Assembly: GCA_029051835.1 (NCBI GenBank)
Contig: JAIDKJ010000227.1
Coordinates: forward strand, 1 to 9,437
Source of the DNA: Paramuribaculum sp.
GTDB taxonomy: Bacteria > Bacteroidota > Bacteroidia > Bacteroidales > Muribaculaceae
Length of the DNA stretch: 9,437 nucleotides
Reading direction: 5' to 3'
In this document: one piece after another, positions 1-6,800 of the stretch
Layout of the letters: the number at the start of each line of letters is the position of its first letter
Numbering within the stretch: the stretch's first letter is position 1
The notes under the pieces: generated by a model
Told to the model about the DNA's origin: nothing
Seen by the model: only the letters and a program-made list of their open reading frames with translations
Databases searched by the model: none
Made by a program: the position numbers and the translations under genes

Positions 1-413
1 TGCTGTCGTCGAGCGAATCGGATCTCGCATCGTCGGCGGGCGCCGTCAAGGTCGCCCCTCTTGCGGCCGACGATGCCGTGATAAGCAGCCGTTCGAGCGG
101 TGACGTCAGCGTCAGCGACCTGATATCCGACATGGTCACCGTAAAAGCCGTTTCGTCGGGCGATGTAAAGGTTGCAGGCAAGGGCCGGACAGTGCATATC
201 ACCTCGGGCAGCACCTCCGAGGTAAATGCCAAAGGACTAAAAGCTATGGATCTGACAGTAGAGGTGTCATCTTCGGGCGAAGTGGATTGCTATGCCGTCA
301 GAAGTTTCAAAGGCACCTGTTCGAGCACTATGGCCGAGATCACATGCTACTCCAAGCCCGGAGTGATCACCAAGCAAGGTTCATCTCCCGGAAATATCAA
401 GATAGGCCGTTAA
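1..413 (+). CDS. GIN-domain (DUF2807-like) putative envelope protein, C-terminal part
   Basis: The reading frame is open from base 3 to the TAA at 411-413, so this is a 3'-terminal fragment of about 136 residues whose start lies outside the window. The visible protein is a run of short beta-strand repeats, each with an SSG[DE]V turn (SSGDVSVSDL, SSGDVKVAGK, SSGEVDCYAV), ending in a CYSKPGV element and SSPGNIKIGR. That order (repeated GSGD-type turns, a Y-x-x-P-x-V strand, a final SGSG-like turn and a basic end) is the signature of the putative auto-transporter adhesin head GIN domain common in Bacteroidetes; here the usual first Gly of the turn is Ser. These domains form a parallel beta-helix and are usually exported, but the export signal would be in the missing N-terminus. 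A GTG at 78 is internal, not the start. The gene ends 52 bases before the sigma factor on the same strand, so co-transcription is possible. Its molecular function is unknown. Confidence 0.78.
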   Translation, partial: LSSSESDLASSAGAVKVAPLAADDAVISSRSSGDVSVSDLISDMVTVKAVSSGDVKVAGKGRTVHITSGSTSEVNAKGLKAMDLTVEVSSSGEVDCYAVRSFKGTCSSTMAEITCYSKPGVITKQGSSPGNIKIGR

Positions 414-424
414 GACAGTATGCA

Positions 425-440
425 GCCTCAGGCCTAAGGC
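425..440. other. Imperfect palindrome upstream of the sigma factor gene
   Basis: A 16-base near-palindrome (GCCTCAGGCCTAAGGC) has one mismatched pair (429/436). It lies in the 52-base gap between the GIN-domain gene and the sigma factor start. It could be an operator half-pair or a small hairpin, but a palindrome of this size occurs by chance in GC-rich DNA. I see no convincing Bacteroidetes promoter (TTTG / TAnnTTTG) beside it. Confidence 0.15.
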
Positions 441-465
441 ATCAGCCGGCATCATCACCAACCGC

Positions 466-939
466 ATGGAAAGAGATCGTTTTGAAGAAGAAGCCCGACG
501 TGTGCGGCCGCGCCTTGTCAGCGAGGCGCGGCGCCTGCTGGGCGATCCCGACGATGCCGACGACGCCGTGCAGGATGCGATGCTTAAGCTATGGTTCTAC
601 CGCGAGCGGCTCGACGGTTATTCGTCGTTCGACGCTCCCGCCATAGTTACCGTCAGGCGTGTTTGCATCAACCGCCTGCGGAGTCTGCGGCAGCATGCCG
701 ACATATCCGAAGCCGACTGCGCCGCGGCCGGAGAGCCGGAGGGTCACGATTTTCAGGCGCTCATGCAGGCCATTGACCTGCTGCCGGGCGTGGAGCAGGC
801 CGTATTGCGGATGCGACATATCGACGGCATGGAGATAGAAGAGATCGCCTCCATATCATCATCTACACCGGGAGCTGTGCGTACGGCTCTCTCACGGGCG
901 CGACGACGGGTCCGCGAACTTTATACACGAAATCTATGA
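466..939 (+). CDS. RNA polymerase ECF-type sigma-70 factor
   Basis: This 157-residue protein has only sigma regions 2 and 4, as expected for the ECF group, and is at the short end of the family's size. Region 2 spans about residues 4-75; its core DDADDAVQDAMLKLW (29-43) is the region 2.2 helix that binds the RNA polymerase clamp, followed by the region 2.3-2.4 helix ending in RRVCINRLRSLRQ, which would melt and read the -10 element. A short linker (78-94) leads to region 4 (about 95-153), with LPGVEQAVLRMRHIDGM and a helix-turn-helix ending in AVRTALSRARRRVREL, which reads the -35 element. The ATG at 466 is the first in-frame start after a TAG at 403-405; no Shine-Dalgarno sequence is visible, which is normal in Bacteroidetes. 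The stop overlaps the next start (ATGA, 936-939), suggesting translational coupling to its putative anti-sigma factor. The controlled promoters cannot be read from the window. Confidence 0.93.
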   Translation: MERDRFEEEARRVRPRLVSEARRLLGDPDDADDAVQDAMLKLWFYRERLDGYSSFDAPAIVTVRRVCINRLRSLRQHADISEADCAAAGEPEGHDFQALMQAIDLLPGVEQAVLRMRHIDGMEIEEIASISSSTPGAVRTALSRARRRVRELYTRNL

Positions 940-1415
940 CTGACATCAACATCAACGACATCGACACACTGCTGCAACGCTTTTTCGACGGATTCACCAC
1001 TATCGAGGAAGAGAAGGCGCTTGAGCGGTTTTTTGCCTCCGCTCAGCGGCTGCCACGCAGGCTGGAGCGCTACAGGCCCATGTTCGGATGGTATGCCTCG
1101 GGCATGACGGCTCCGCTCCCTTCGGCCCGTCCGCGCCACAAGGCCGTGGTGTGGATCAGTTCGGTAGCAGCGGCGGCAGCCATGACTCTCGTGAGCCTGA
1201 GCGCACTGCGCTCCCCCTCGTGCGACACCATGATGATGGCCGGAGTGATCGCCGACTGCGCTTCGATGACCGAGGAGGTCTACGTCATACGCGACGGTCA
1301 CCGCGTGACCAATCCCGGGATCGTGGATGAAGAGATAGCCCGTACTATAATCGAGGTGGAGGAGATGGATCTCGAAGTGGAACTTCAGCGGTTGGAAATA
1401 TACGAAATACAGTGA
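936..1415 (+). CDS. Single-pass membrane protein, putative anti-sigma factor
   Basis: This 159-residue protein starts at the ATG overlapping the sigma factor stop. The N-terminus (about residues 8-52, LLQRFFDGFTTIEEEKALERFF then a Pro- and Arg-rich turn and YRPMFGWYA) matches a pattern I recall from the cytoplasmic domain of proteins encoded next to ECF sigma factors in Bacteroidales. One hydrophobic segment (about 69-91, Ala/Val/Leu-rich) follows basic residues, predicting an N-in, C-out topology. The periplasmic part (about 92-159) has two cysteines (C96, C108) that could form a disulfide, and ends in a strongly acidic helix (from about 130) rich in Glu with regular Ile/Leu/Val. There is no HxxxCxxC zinc anti-sigma motif, so it is not a ZAS-type protein. 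Position, overlap and topology argue for a restraint on the neighbouring sigma factor that responds to an envelope signal; this role is inferred, not shown by a diagnostic motif. Confidence 0.68.
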   Translation: MTDININDIDTLLQRFFDGFTTIEEEKALERFFASAQRLPRRLERYRPMFGWYASGMTAPLPSARPRHKAVVWISSVAAAAAMTLVSLSALRSPSCDTMMMAGVIADCASMTEEVYVIRDGHRVTNPGIVDEEIARTIIEVEEMDLEVELQRLEIYEIQ

Positions 1416-2212
1416 AAATGAATATGAGAAGAACTATAATATCGATTGTGGCGTGTGCCGCACTTTGTTTCGCCGCTTCCGCACAGAAGCAGTGGCATCA
1501 GGAACTTATCAATATGGCCAGCGCGTCGTCCAACGCCGACGTCAATGCGGTGGTCAACCGCGACCACGTGTCGGGCACCGTCACCAATGCCCGCTACCGC
1601 ATATATCTTCAGCCGTCGGCTGCCGCCGAGGTGCGCCGCCGCCTCGCAATCCACCAGAAGGAGGCCGGAATGTATTCGGTCGACTCCAAAAAGCTGGTGA
1701 TGAGCTTTGACGACGCCGGAGTGCGCACCAACTACAGCCTGTCGCTCAAGGGACGCAAGCGCCTGCTGCTCATATCGCAGCAGAAATCCTACAGAGTGGC
1801 TGAAGACGGCACTCTGCTGATCCCGTCGACTGTTGAAGCCGAGGAGCGCTTCAGTGCCATTGAAGAGCAGGACGAAGTGGCACGTCAGCATGCCGCCGAG
1901 GTGCGCCGTCAGGCCGCTGAGGCGCGAAAGCAGGCAGTCGAGGCTCGTAAACAGGCTGCCGAAGCGCGCAAGCAGGCAGCTGAAAACCGCCGTCAGGCAG
2001 CCGAGGCCCGTAAACAGGCCGCCGAAGCACGCCGTCAGGCCGCTGAGCTGCGTCGCCAACGCCCTGCTACTAATGGAGTATCGGTCAAAAGAAGCAACAG
2101 TGCTGTCACCATGATACAGAATGATCCTACTCCGGCTCAGAAACAGGAGATGAACAATATCGACAACGCGCTCCGCAAGGAGAGCGAACGCCGCCGTCGC
2201 GAGTTGCAGTAA
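1412..2212 (+). CDS. Secreted Ala-rich heptad-repeat (coiled-coil) protein of unknown function
   Basis: I do not recognise the family. From the GTG at 1412 the protein has 266 residues; ATG codons at 1418 and 1424 are equally possible starts. GTG is kept because it overlaps the upstream stop by 4 bases (GTGA), repeating the ATGA junction before it. Residues 6-24 (RR, then a hydrophobic stretch ending AASA) form a signal peptide, probably cut near residue 24. A lipobox-like IVAC at 12-15 is an alternative but lies very early. Residues 25-140 look like a mixed alpha/beta domain with SGTVTNARYRIYL and LVMSFDDAGV strands. Residues 141-216 are a long helix containing eight uninterrupted 7-residue units of the type AAEARKQ, giving Ala at heptad positions a and d. 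A polar tail (217-266) ends in a basic helix. As the third gene of a sigma cassette it may be an exported target or sensor, which is inference only. Confidence 0.75.
   Translation: MKMNMRRTIISIVACAALCFAASAQKQWHQELINMASASSNADVNAVVNRDHVSGTVTNARYRIYLQPSAAAEVRRRLAIHQKEAGMYSVDSKKLVMSFDDAGVRTNYSLSLKGRKRLLLISQQKSYRVAEDGTLLIPSTVEAEERFSAIEEQDEVARQHAAEVRRQAAEARKQAVEARKQAAEARKQAAENRRQAAEARKQAAEARRQAAELRRQRPATNGVSVKRSNSAVTMIQNDPTPAQKQEMNNIDNALRKESERRRRELQ
1892..2059 (+). repeat. Eight in-frame 21-base units encoding Ala-rich heptads
   Basis: Eight consecutive 21-base units encode AAEVRRQ, AAEARKQ, AVEARKQ, AAEARKQ, AAENRRQ, AAEARKQ, AAEARRQ and AAELRRQ. At the DNA level the units differ at many synonymous positions (Ala as GCC, GCT, GCA; Arg as CGC, CGT, CGA; Lys as AAG, AAA; Gln as CAG, CAA). 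The amino-acid pattern is therefore better preserved than the DNA, which argues for selection on a coiled coil and against very recent slippage. Confidence 0.9.
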
Positions 2213-2550
2213 GACCAGCCGCCGGCCTGCAGCGATCGGCTGCAATGCGATCCCCTTCTTGCTCAGCCGCGCTTTCTCACCATGACATGATATAACACTC
2301 CAAAGTCCACAGTTTTTGATTTCTCAAAATTGACGTCGCTGTGTCAGCTCCAGGCCGACACAGCGCGTTATTGTTTGCGGTTTGTTGGCGTTGTTTAACA
2401 TCTGTTATAGCCTTTCGGGCCTTTTGCGGTCAAACAATCTGTCGCTTCAGGCGTTGTATTGAGTTGAGAGAGCATACACGCACGGACACTCCGCGCCGCT
2501 TCTCATGATTCCATTAATCACGGTATAAAAACAAAAACATTATTGACGCG
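2213..2550. other. 338-base intergenic region between the sigma cassette and the efflux operon
   Basis: No credible gene is seen here on either strand. From left to right it holds a small 6-bp inverted repeat (2228-2244), an AT-rich stretch, a strong hairpin (2333-2368, listed separately), a T-rich segment with TTTG tetramers at 2374 and 2381, and an A-rich leader (2524-2540) just before the adaptor ATG. The best promoter guess is TTTG at 2381-2384 with TATAGCCTTTC at 2406-2416, which resembles but does not match the Bacteroidetes TTTG / TAnnTTTG consensus. The segment ATTGTTTG (2370-2377) is complementary to CAAACAAT (2431-2438), and TTTGCGGT occurs at both 2374-2381 and 2423-2430. These could form alternative leader structures or be chance in T-rich DNA. 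No known riboswitch is recognisable. Confidence 0.45.
2333..2370 (+). terminator. Hairpin, probable terminator of the sigma cassette
   Basis: CGCTGTGTC (2337-2345) pairs perfectly with GACACAGCG (2357-2365) across an 11-base loop. Bulging T2336 adds three more pairs (ACG 2333-2335 with CGT 2366-2368). The T-rich run TTATTGTTTG follows directly. The hairpin lies 120 bases after the stop of the last cassette gene and about 180 bases before the efflux operon, which fits a rho-independent terminator with an imperfect U-tract. A role in the efflux leader is possible if transcription starts upstream of it. Confidence 0.5.
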
Positions 2551-3813
2551 ATGGAAAAAATAGGACAATTCAGCATGAAATCCCTGTTGCGCAAGGCCGG
2601 TGGAACCCGCAGGAAACGCCGTGCATGGCTTTCGATCATACTGGTGCTGCTCATAGTGGCGGCGGTGGTATGTTTCCTGCTGCGCCCCAAGACCCAGGAG
2701 CCTCCGCTGCCTAAGGTGGAGGTGGAAACCGTCACGACAGGCGACGTCAATATCTATGGCGAATATGTGGGACGCATACGCGCTCAGCAGTTTGTGGAGA
2801 TACATGCACGTGTGGAGGGCTATCTTGAAAAGATGTGTTTCAAGGAAGGCTCGCATATCGACAAGGGCCAGACGCTCTTCATAATCGACCCGAAGGTCTA
2901 TCAGGCCCACGTCAACAAGGCCCGCGCCATACTCAACAAAGCTCAGGCTCAGGCTCGCAAGGCCAAGCACGATCTTGACCGCATAACCCCTCTCTATGCC
3001 CAGAACGCCGCCTCGCAGCTCGATCTGGACAATGCCACGGCGGCCTACGAGTCGGCTATGGCCGAAGTGACCGTCAGCCAGGCCGATCTTACGCAGGCCG
3101 AACTGACGCTGAGCTACACCAGAGTGTCGTCGCCCATCGCCGGATATATCTCCGAACGCGTGGCCGATATAGGTACGCTCGTCGGGCCGTCGGGCGGCAA
3201 GTCGCTGCTGGCCACCGTGGTGAAGAGCGACACCGTGCGTGTCGACTTCTCGATGACCGCTCTCGACTATCTGCGTGGCAAGGACCGCAATGTCAATCTC
3301 GGCAGCGACGATCCGAGCCGCAAATGGAATTCGTATGTGACCGTGACACTGGCCGACGGATCGCAGTATCCCTATCAGGGACTGGTGGACTTCGCCGATC
3401 CGCAGGTCGACCCCAAGACCGGTACATTCTCGGTGCGCGCCGAGATGCCCAACCCCGACCGCAGCCTGCTGCCGGGAGAGTTCACCAAGGTGAAAGTGCT
3501 CCTTGACGTGCGCGAGAACGCCGTCGAGATCCCCTATAAGGCTCTCGTGATAGAGAAAAACGGCGCGTATGTGTTTGTGGTGCGTCCCGACGGCGTGGTG
3601 GAGAAACGCTTCGTGGAGATCGGGCCGCAGTCGGGCAACAATATCATAGTGGAGCGCGGTCTGGCCAAGGGCGAGAAGATAGTGGTGGAAGGCTACCACA
3701 AGCTCTCGCACGGCATGAAAGTAGACGCCATCGAGGCGCCGGCCGATTCTGTTCCCGCAGTAAACATAAACCCGCCGGCCGACAGTGTGCCGGCATCCGG
3801 AAAGGAGGGCTGA
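2551..3813 (+). CDS. RND efflux system periplasmic adaptor (membrane-fusion protein, AcrA/MexA type)
   Basis: This 420-residue protein would bridge the inner-membrane pump and the outer-membrane channel. A basic N-terminus (RKAGGTRRKRR, 14-24) precedes one hydrophobic segment (about 26-44), with no lipobox cysteine in reach, so it should be anchored by an uncleaved helix. Residues 55-110 hold the first half of the barrel-sandwich (lipoyl-like) domain, with VEIHARVEGYLEKMCFKEGSHIDKGQ and LFIIDP. Residues 113-185 form the alpha-hairpin, rich in Ala, Lys and Gln. The second lipoyl half follows (LSYTRVSSPIAGYISERVADIGTLV, 187-211), then the beta-barrel (about 220-320, with the GTFSVRAEMPNPDRSLLPGEF motif region) and the membrane-proximal domain to about 393. 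The tail carries two PADSVPA copies. ATG 2551 follows an A-rich leader; ATG 2575 (residue 9) is an alternative that keeps the membrane segment. It is first in the operon, one base before the pump gene. Confidence 0.94.
   Translation: MEKIGQFSMKSLLRKAGGTRRKRRAWLSIILVLLIVAAVVCFLLRPKTQEPPLPKVEVETVTTGDVNIYGEYVGRIRAQQFVEIHARVEGYLEKMCFKEGSHIDKGQTLFIIDPKVYQAHVNKARAILNKAQAQARKAKHDLDRITPLYAQNAASQLDLDNATAAYESAMAEVTVSQADLTQAELTLSYTRVSSPIAGYISERVADIGTLVGPSGGKSLLATVVKSDTVRVDFSMTALDYLRGKDRNVNLGSDDPSRKWNSYVTVTLADGSQYPYQGLVDFADPQVDPKTGTFSVRAEMPNPDRSLLPGEFTKVKVLLDVRENAVEIPYKALVIEKNGAYVFVVRPDGVVEKRFVEIGPQSGNNIIVERGLAKGEKIVVEGYHKLSHGMKVDAIEAPADSVPAVNINPPADSVPASGKEG
3739..3795 (+). repeat. Two PADSVPA-encoding units in the adaptor tail
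   Basis: Bases 3739-3759 and 3775-3795 both encode PADSVPA (adaptor residues 397-403 and 409-415), 36 bases apart. The copies differ at synonymous positions in the second half. They form a Pro/Ala/Ser-rich, probably disordered C-terminal tail beyond the membrane-proximal domain. No function is evident. Confidence 0.6.
3802..3808 (+). promoter_or_regulatory. Strong Shine-Dalgarno sequence that fixes the pump start
   Basis: AAGGAGG lies inside the last codons of the adaptor gene with six bases to the ATG at 3815. This spacing is near ideal and supports ATG 3815 over the in-frame GTG at 3785, which has no such motif. Strong Shine-Dalgarno sites are uncommon in Bacteroidetes; none precedes the other genes here. 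Confidence 0.75.
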
Positions 3814-3814
3814 T

Positions 3815-6800
3815 ATGCGCAGGAATTTCTTTCTCGACCACCCCGTATTCTCGATCGTAGTTTCGATCGTGATATTCATCGTGGGTCTTATCGGCCTGGT
3901 GATGCTCCCGGTCGACCAGTATCCGCAGATAGTGCCTCCGGTGGTGAAGATCACCGCTTCCTATCCGGGAGCCGACGCCATGACGGTCACCCAGGCTGTG
4001 GCCACGCCTATCGAGCAGGAGCTTAACGGCACTCCCGGCATGATCTACATGTCGTCGTCAAGTTCCAATTCAGGAGGATTCTCGGCGCTGGTGACATTCG
4101 ACATTGATGTCGATCCGGAGCTTGCCGCCGTGGATATACAGAACCGTATCAAGAAGGCCGAGGCGAGGCTTCCGGCCGAAGTGGTGCAGAACGGCATCTC
4201 TGTGTCGAAGGAAACGGCGAGCCGTCTGATGACCATCACCGTGATGAGCGACGATCCGAAGTTCGACGAGGTGTATCTGAGCAACTATACCACCCTCAAT
4301 GTCATTGACCCGATACGCCGTATTCCCGGCGTGGGCAGCGTGAGCAGCGTCGGAAGCCGCTACTATGCCATGCAGATATGGGTAGAGCCCGACAAGCTTG
4401 CCAATCTCGGCCTGACAGTCAAGGATGTGCAGAACGCACTGAAAGATCAGAACCGCGAGTCGGCCGCCGGAACTCTCGGGCAGGCTCCTATGACGGAGAT
4501 CGACGTGACCATGCCTATCATCGCCCGCGGCCGCCTGTCGACGGTCGAGGAGTTCGAGGATATCGTGCTTCGTGCCGGCAACGACGGCTCGATGATACGT
4601 CTGCGCGATGTGGCGAGGATATCGCTCGAAGCTTCGAGCTACGCCACCGAGAGTGGCATCAACGGCGGCAATGCGGCGGTGATCAACATCAACATGCTTC
4701 CCGGCTCCAACGCCATGGAGGTGGCCGAGGCCGTCAAGCGCGAGATGGAAGTGATAGCCCGCGGTTTCCCGTCGGGAATCACCTACGGCATACCGTTCGA
4801 CATGACGACCTATATCGAGCAGTCGATCCACCATGTCTACCGCACATTCTTCGAGGCGCTGCTGCTGGTGATTGCCGTGGTGTTCCTGTCGCTTCAGAAC
4901 TGGCGCGCCACTCTGATACCTGTCATCGCCGTGCCTATCTCGCTTGTAGGCACCTTCGGAGTGATGCTCATATTCGGCTTCTCGCTCAATATGCTCACGC
5001 TTCTCGGACTGATACTCGCGATAGGCATAGTGGTCGACGACGCCATAGTGGTGGTGGAGAATGTGGACCGCATCATGAATTCCGAAAAGATTTCGGCCTT
5101 CGAGGCTACCGCCAAGGCTATGAAAAACCTCGGCAGCGCGCTGGTGGCCATGTCGCTGGTGCTGTGTGCGGTGTTCGTGCCTGTAAGCTTCCTTCCCGGC
5201 ATCACGGGTCAGCTCTACCGCCAGTTCACGGTGACAATCGCCGTGTCGGTGGTGATCTCTACAGTGGTGGCTCTGACGCTTTCGCCGGTGATGTGCGCCA
5301 AGCTGCTGCGGCCGTCGCATGGCCGCAAGGCAAAGATATTCCGCCGCATCAACTTGTGGCTTCTGCGCGGCAACCGTTTCTACGGACGCGCCATAGCCCG
5401 CACACTGTCGCATCCGCGGCGCATGTATGCCGCCTTCGGTCTGGCGCTGGTGTTTATCTATCTGATGAACTCGCTGATGCCCCGCAGCTTCATGTCGCAG
5501 GACGACCAGGGCTACTTCAACGTAGAGCTTGAACTGCCGGAAGGCGCCACCATAGAGCGCACCCGCGAGGTGACCGAGCGGGCCATGGACTATCTGCTCG
5601 CCGATCCCGACGTGGAGTATGTGCTCAACGTCACCGGTTCGTCGCCGCGTGTCGGCTCCAATCAGGCTCACTCGCAGCTTACGGTCATACTGAAACCGTG
5701 GGGCGAGCGCAAGTCGGGCGATATCGCCGAGGTGCGCAACCGTGTGCACAATGCGCTGTCGGCCTACCCCGAGTGCAAGGTCTACGTGTTCTCTCCCTCG
5801 ATCATTCCCGGTCTGGGAACGTCGGGCGGATTCGAGATGGTGCTTGAGGCCCGTGCCGACGCATCCTACGCCGATCTGCAGAGCGCCGTCGACACTCTGA
5901 AGCTATATGCCTCCAAGGCGAGCGCGATAGCCGATCTGTCGACCTCCATGCAAGCCGACATACCGCAGCTCTACTTCGATGTGGACCGCGACAGAGCCAA
6001 AATGCTCGGCATACCCGTGAGCGATATATTCTCGACCATGAAGGCCTTCACAGGCTCGATATATGTCAACGACTTCAATATGTTCAACCGCATATACCGC
6101 GTCTACATACAGGCCGACGCGCCCTACCGCGCCCGGCGCGAGAATATCGACCTTTTCTTCGTGAAGAGCGCCGACGGCACGATGGTGCCGGTGTCGTCGC
6201 TCGGCACGTCGAACTACACCACCGGCCCCGGCACGATCGGACGCTTCAATATGTTCAATGCAGCCACAGTATCGGGCGAGGCCGCCCACGGCTACAGTAC
6301 CGGCGAGGCTATGGACGCGCTCGAAGATATAGTGCGCAAGCATCTGCCCGACAATATCGGAGTGGAGTGGAGCGGACTCTCCTATCAGCAGAAGCATGAG
6401 AGCGGCAATACGGGACTTGTGCTCGGACTGGTGTTTCTCTTCGTGTTCCTCTTCCTGGCGGCGCTCTACGAGAGCTGGTCGGTGCCTCTGGCTGTGATAC
6501 TGTCGCTCCCCATCGCGGGTGTCGGCGCCTATCTGGGCATATGGATATGCGGACTCGAAAACAATATCTACTTCCAGATCGGACTGGTGATGCTCGTGGG
6601 TCTGGTGGCCAAGAACGCCATTCTGATAGTGGAGTTTGCCAAGGAGGAAACCGACCGTGGAGTGGATGCCGTCAGGGCGGCGCTCAATGCGGCCCGCCTG
6701 CGGTTCCGTCCGATAGTCATGACCTCGCTGGCGTTCATGCTCGGCCTTGTGCCGCTCGTGATAGCTTCCGGTCCGGGTTCAGGCGCCCGGCGCGACATAG

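Noticed and set aside
78..413. GTG at 78 as the true start of the GIN-domain gene.
   Set aside because: The frame is open to the window edge and the upstream codons continue the same Ser/Gly/Ala-rich repeat style, so the gene is truncated by the window.
1892..2059. Repeat units read as a CRISPR or minisatellite.
   Set aside because: The units are contiguous without spacers, in frame, and conserved at the protein level rather than in DNA.
2228..2244. TGCAGC / GCTGCA inverted repeat with a 5-base loop just after the heptad gene, as a terminator.
   Set aside because: The stem is only 6 bp and no T-run follows; the hairpin at 2333-2368 is a better candidate.
2381..2416. TTTG and TATAGCCTTTC as a Bacteroidetes promoter for the efflux operon.
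   Set aside because: The -7 part does not match TAnnTTTG exactly and the spacing is uncertain, so it is mentioned only inside the intergenic entry.
3785..3814. GTG at 3785 as an earlier start for the pump gene.
   Set aside because: It would add ten residues before the conserved MRRNFFLDHP start, overlap the adaptor by 29 bases and ignore the AAGGAGG site placed for ATG 3815.
2518..3954. Long open frame on the minus strand opposite the adaptor gene (478 codons), with similar ones at 4070-5749, 1385-2245 and 7494-8387.
   Set aside because: They lie antisense to well-recognised genes, are rich in His, Arg and Gly with no family features, and arise from the GC-rich third-position bias of the real frames.
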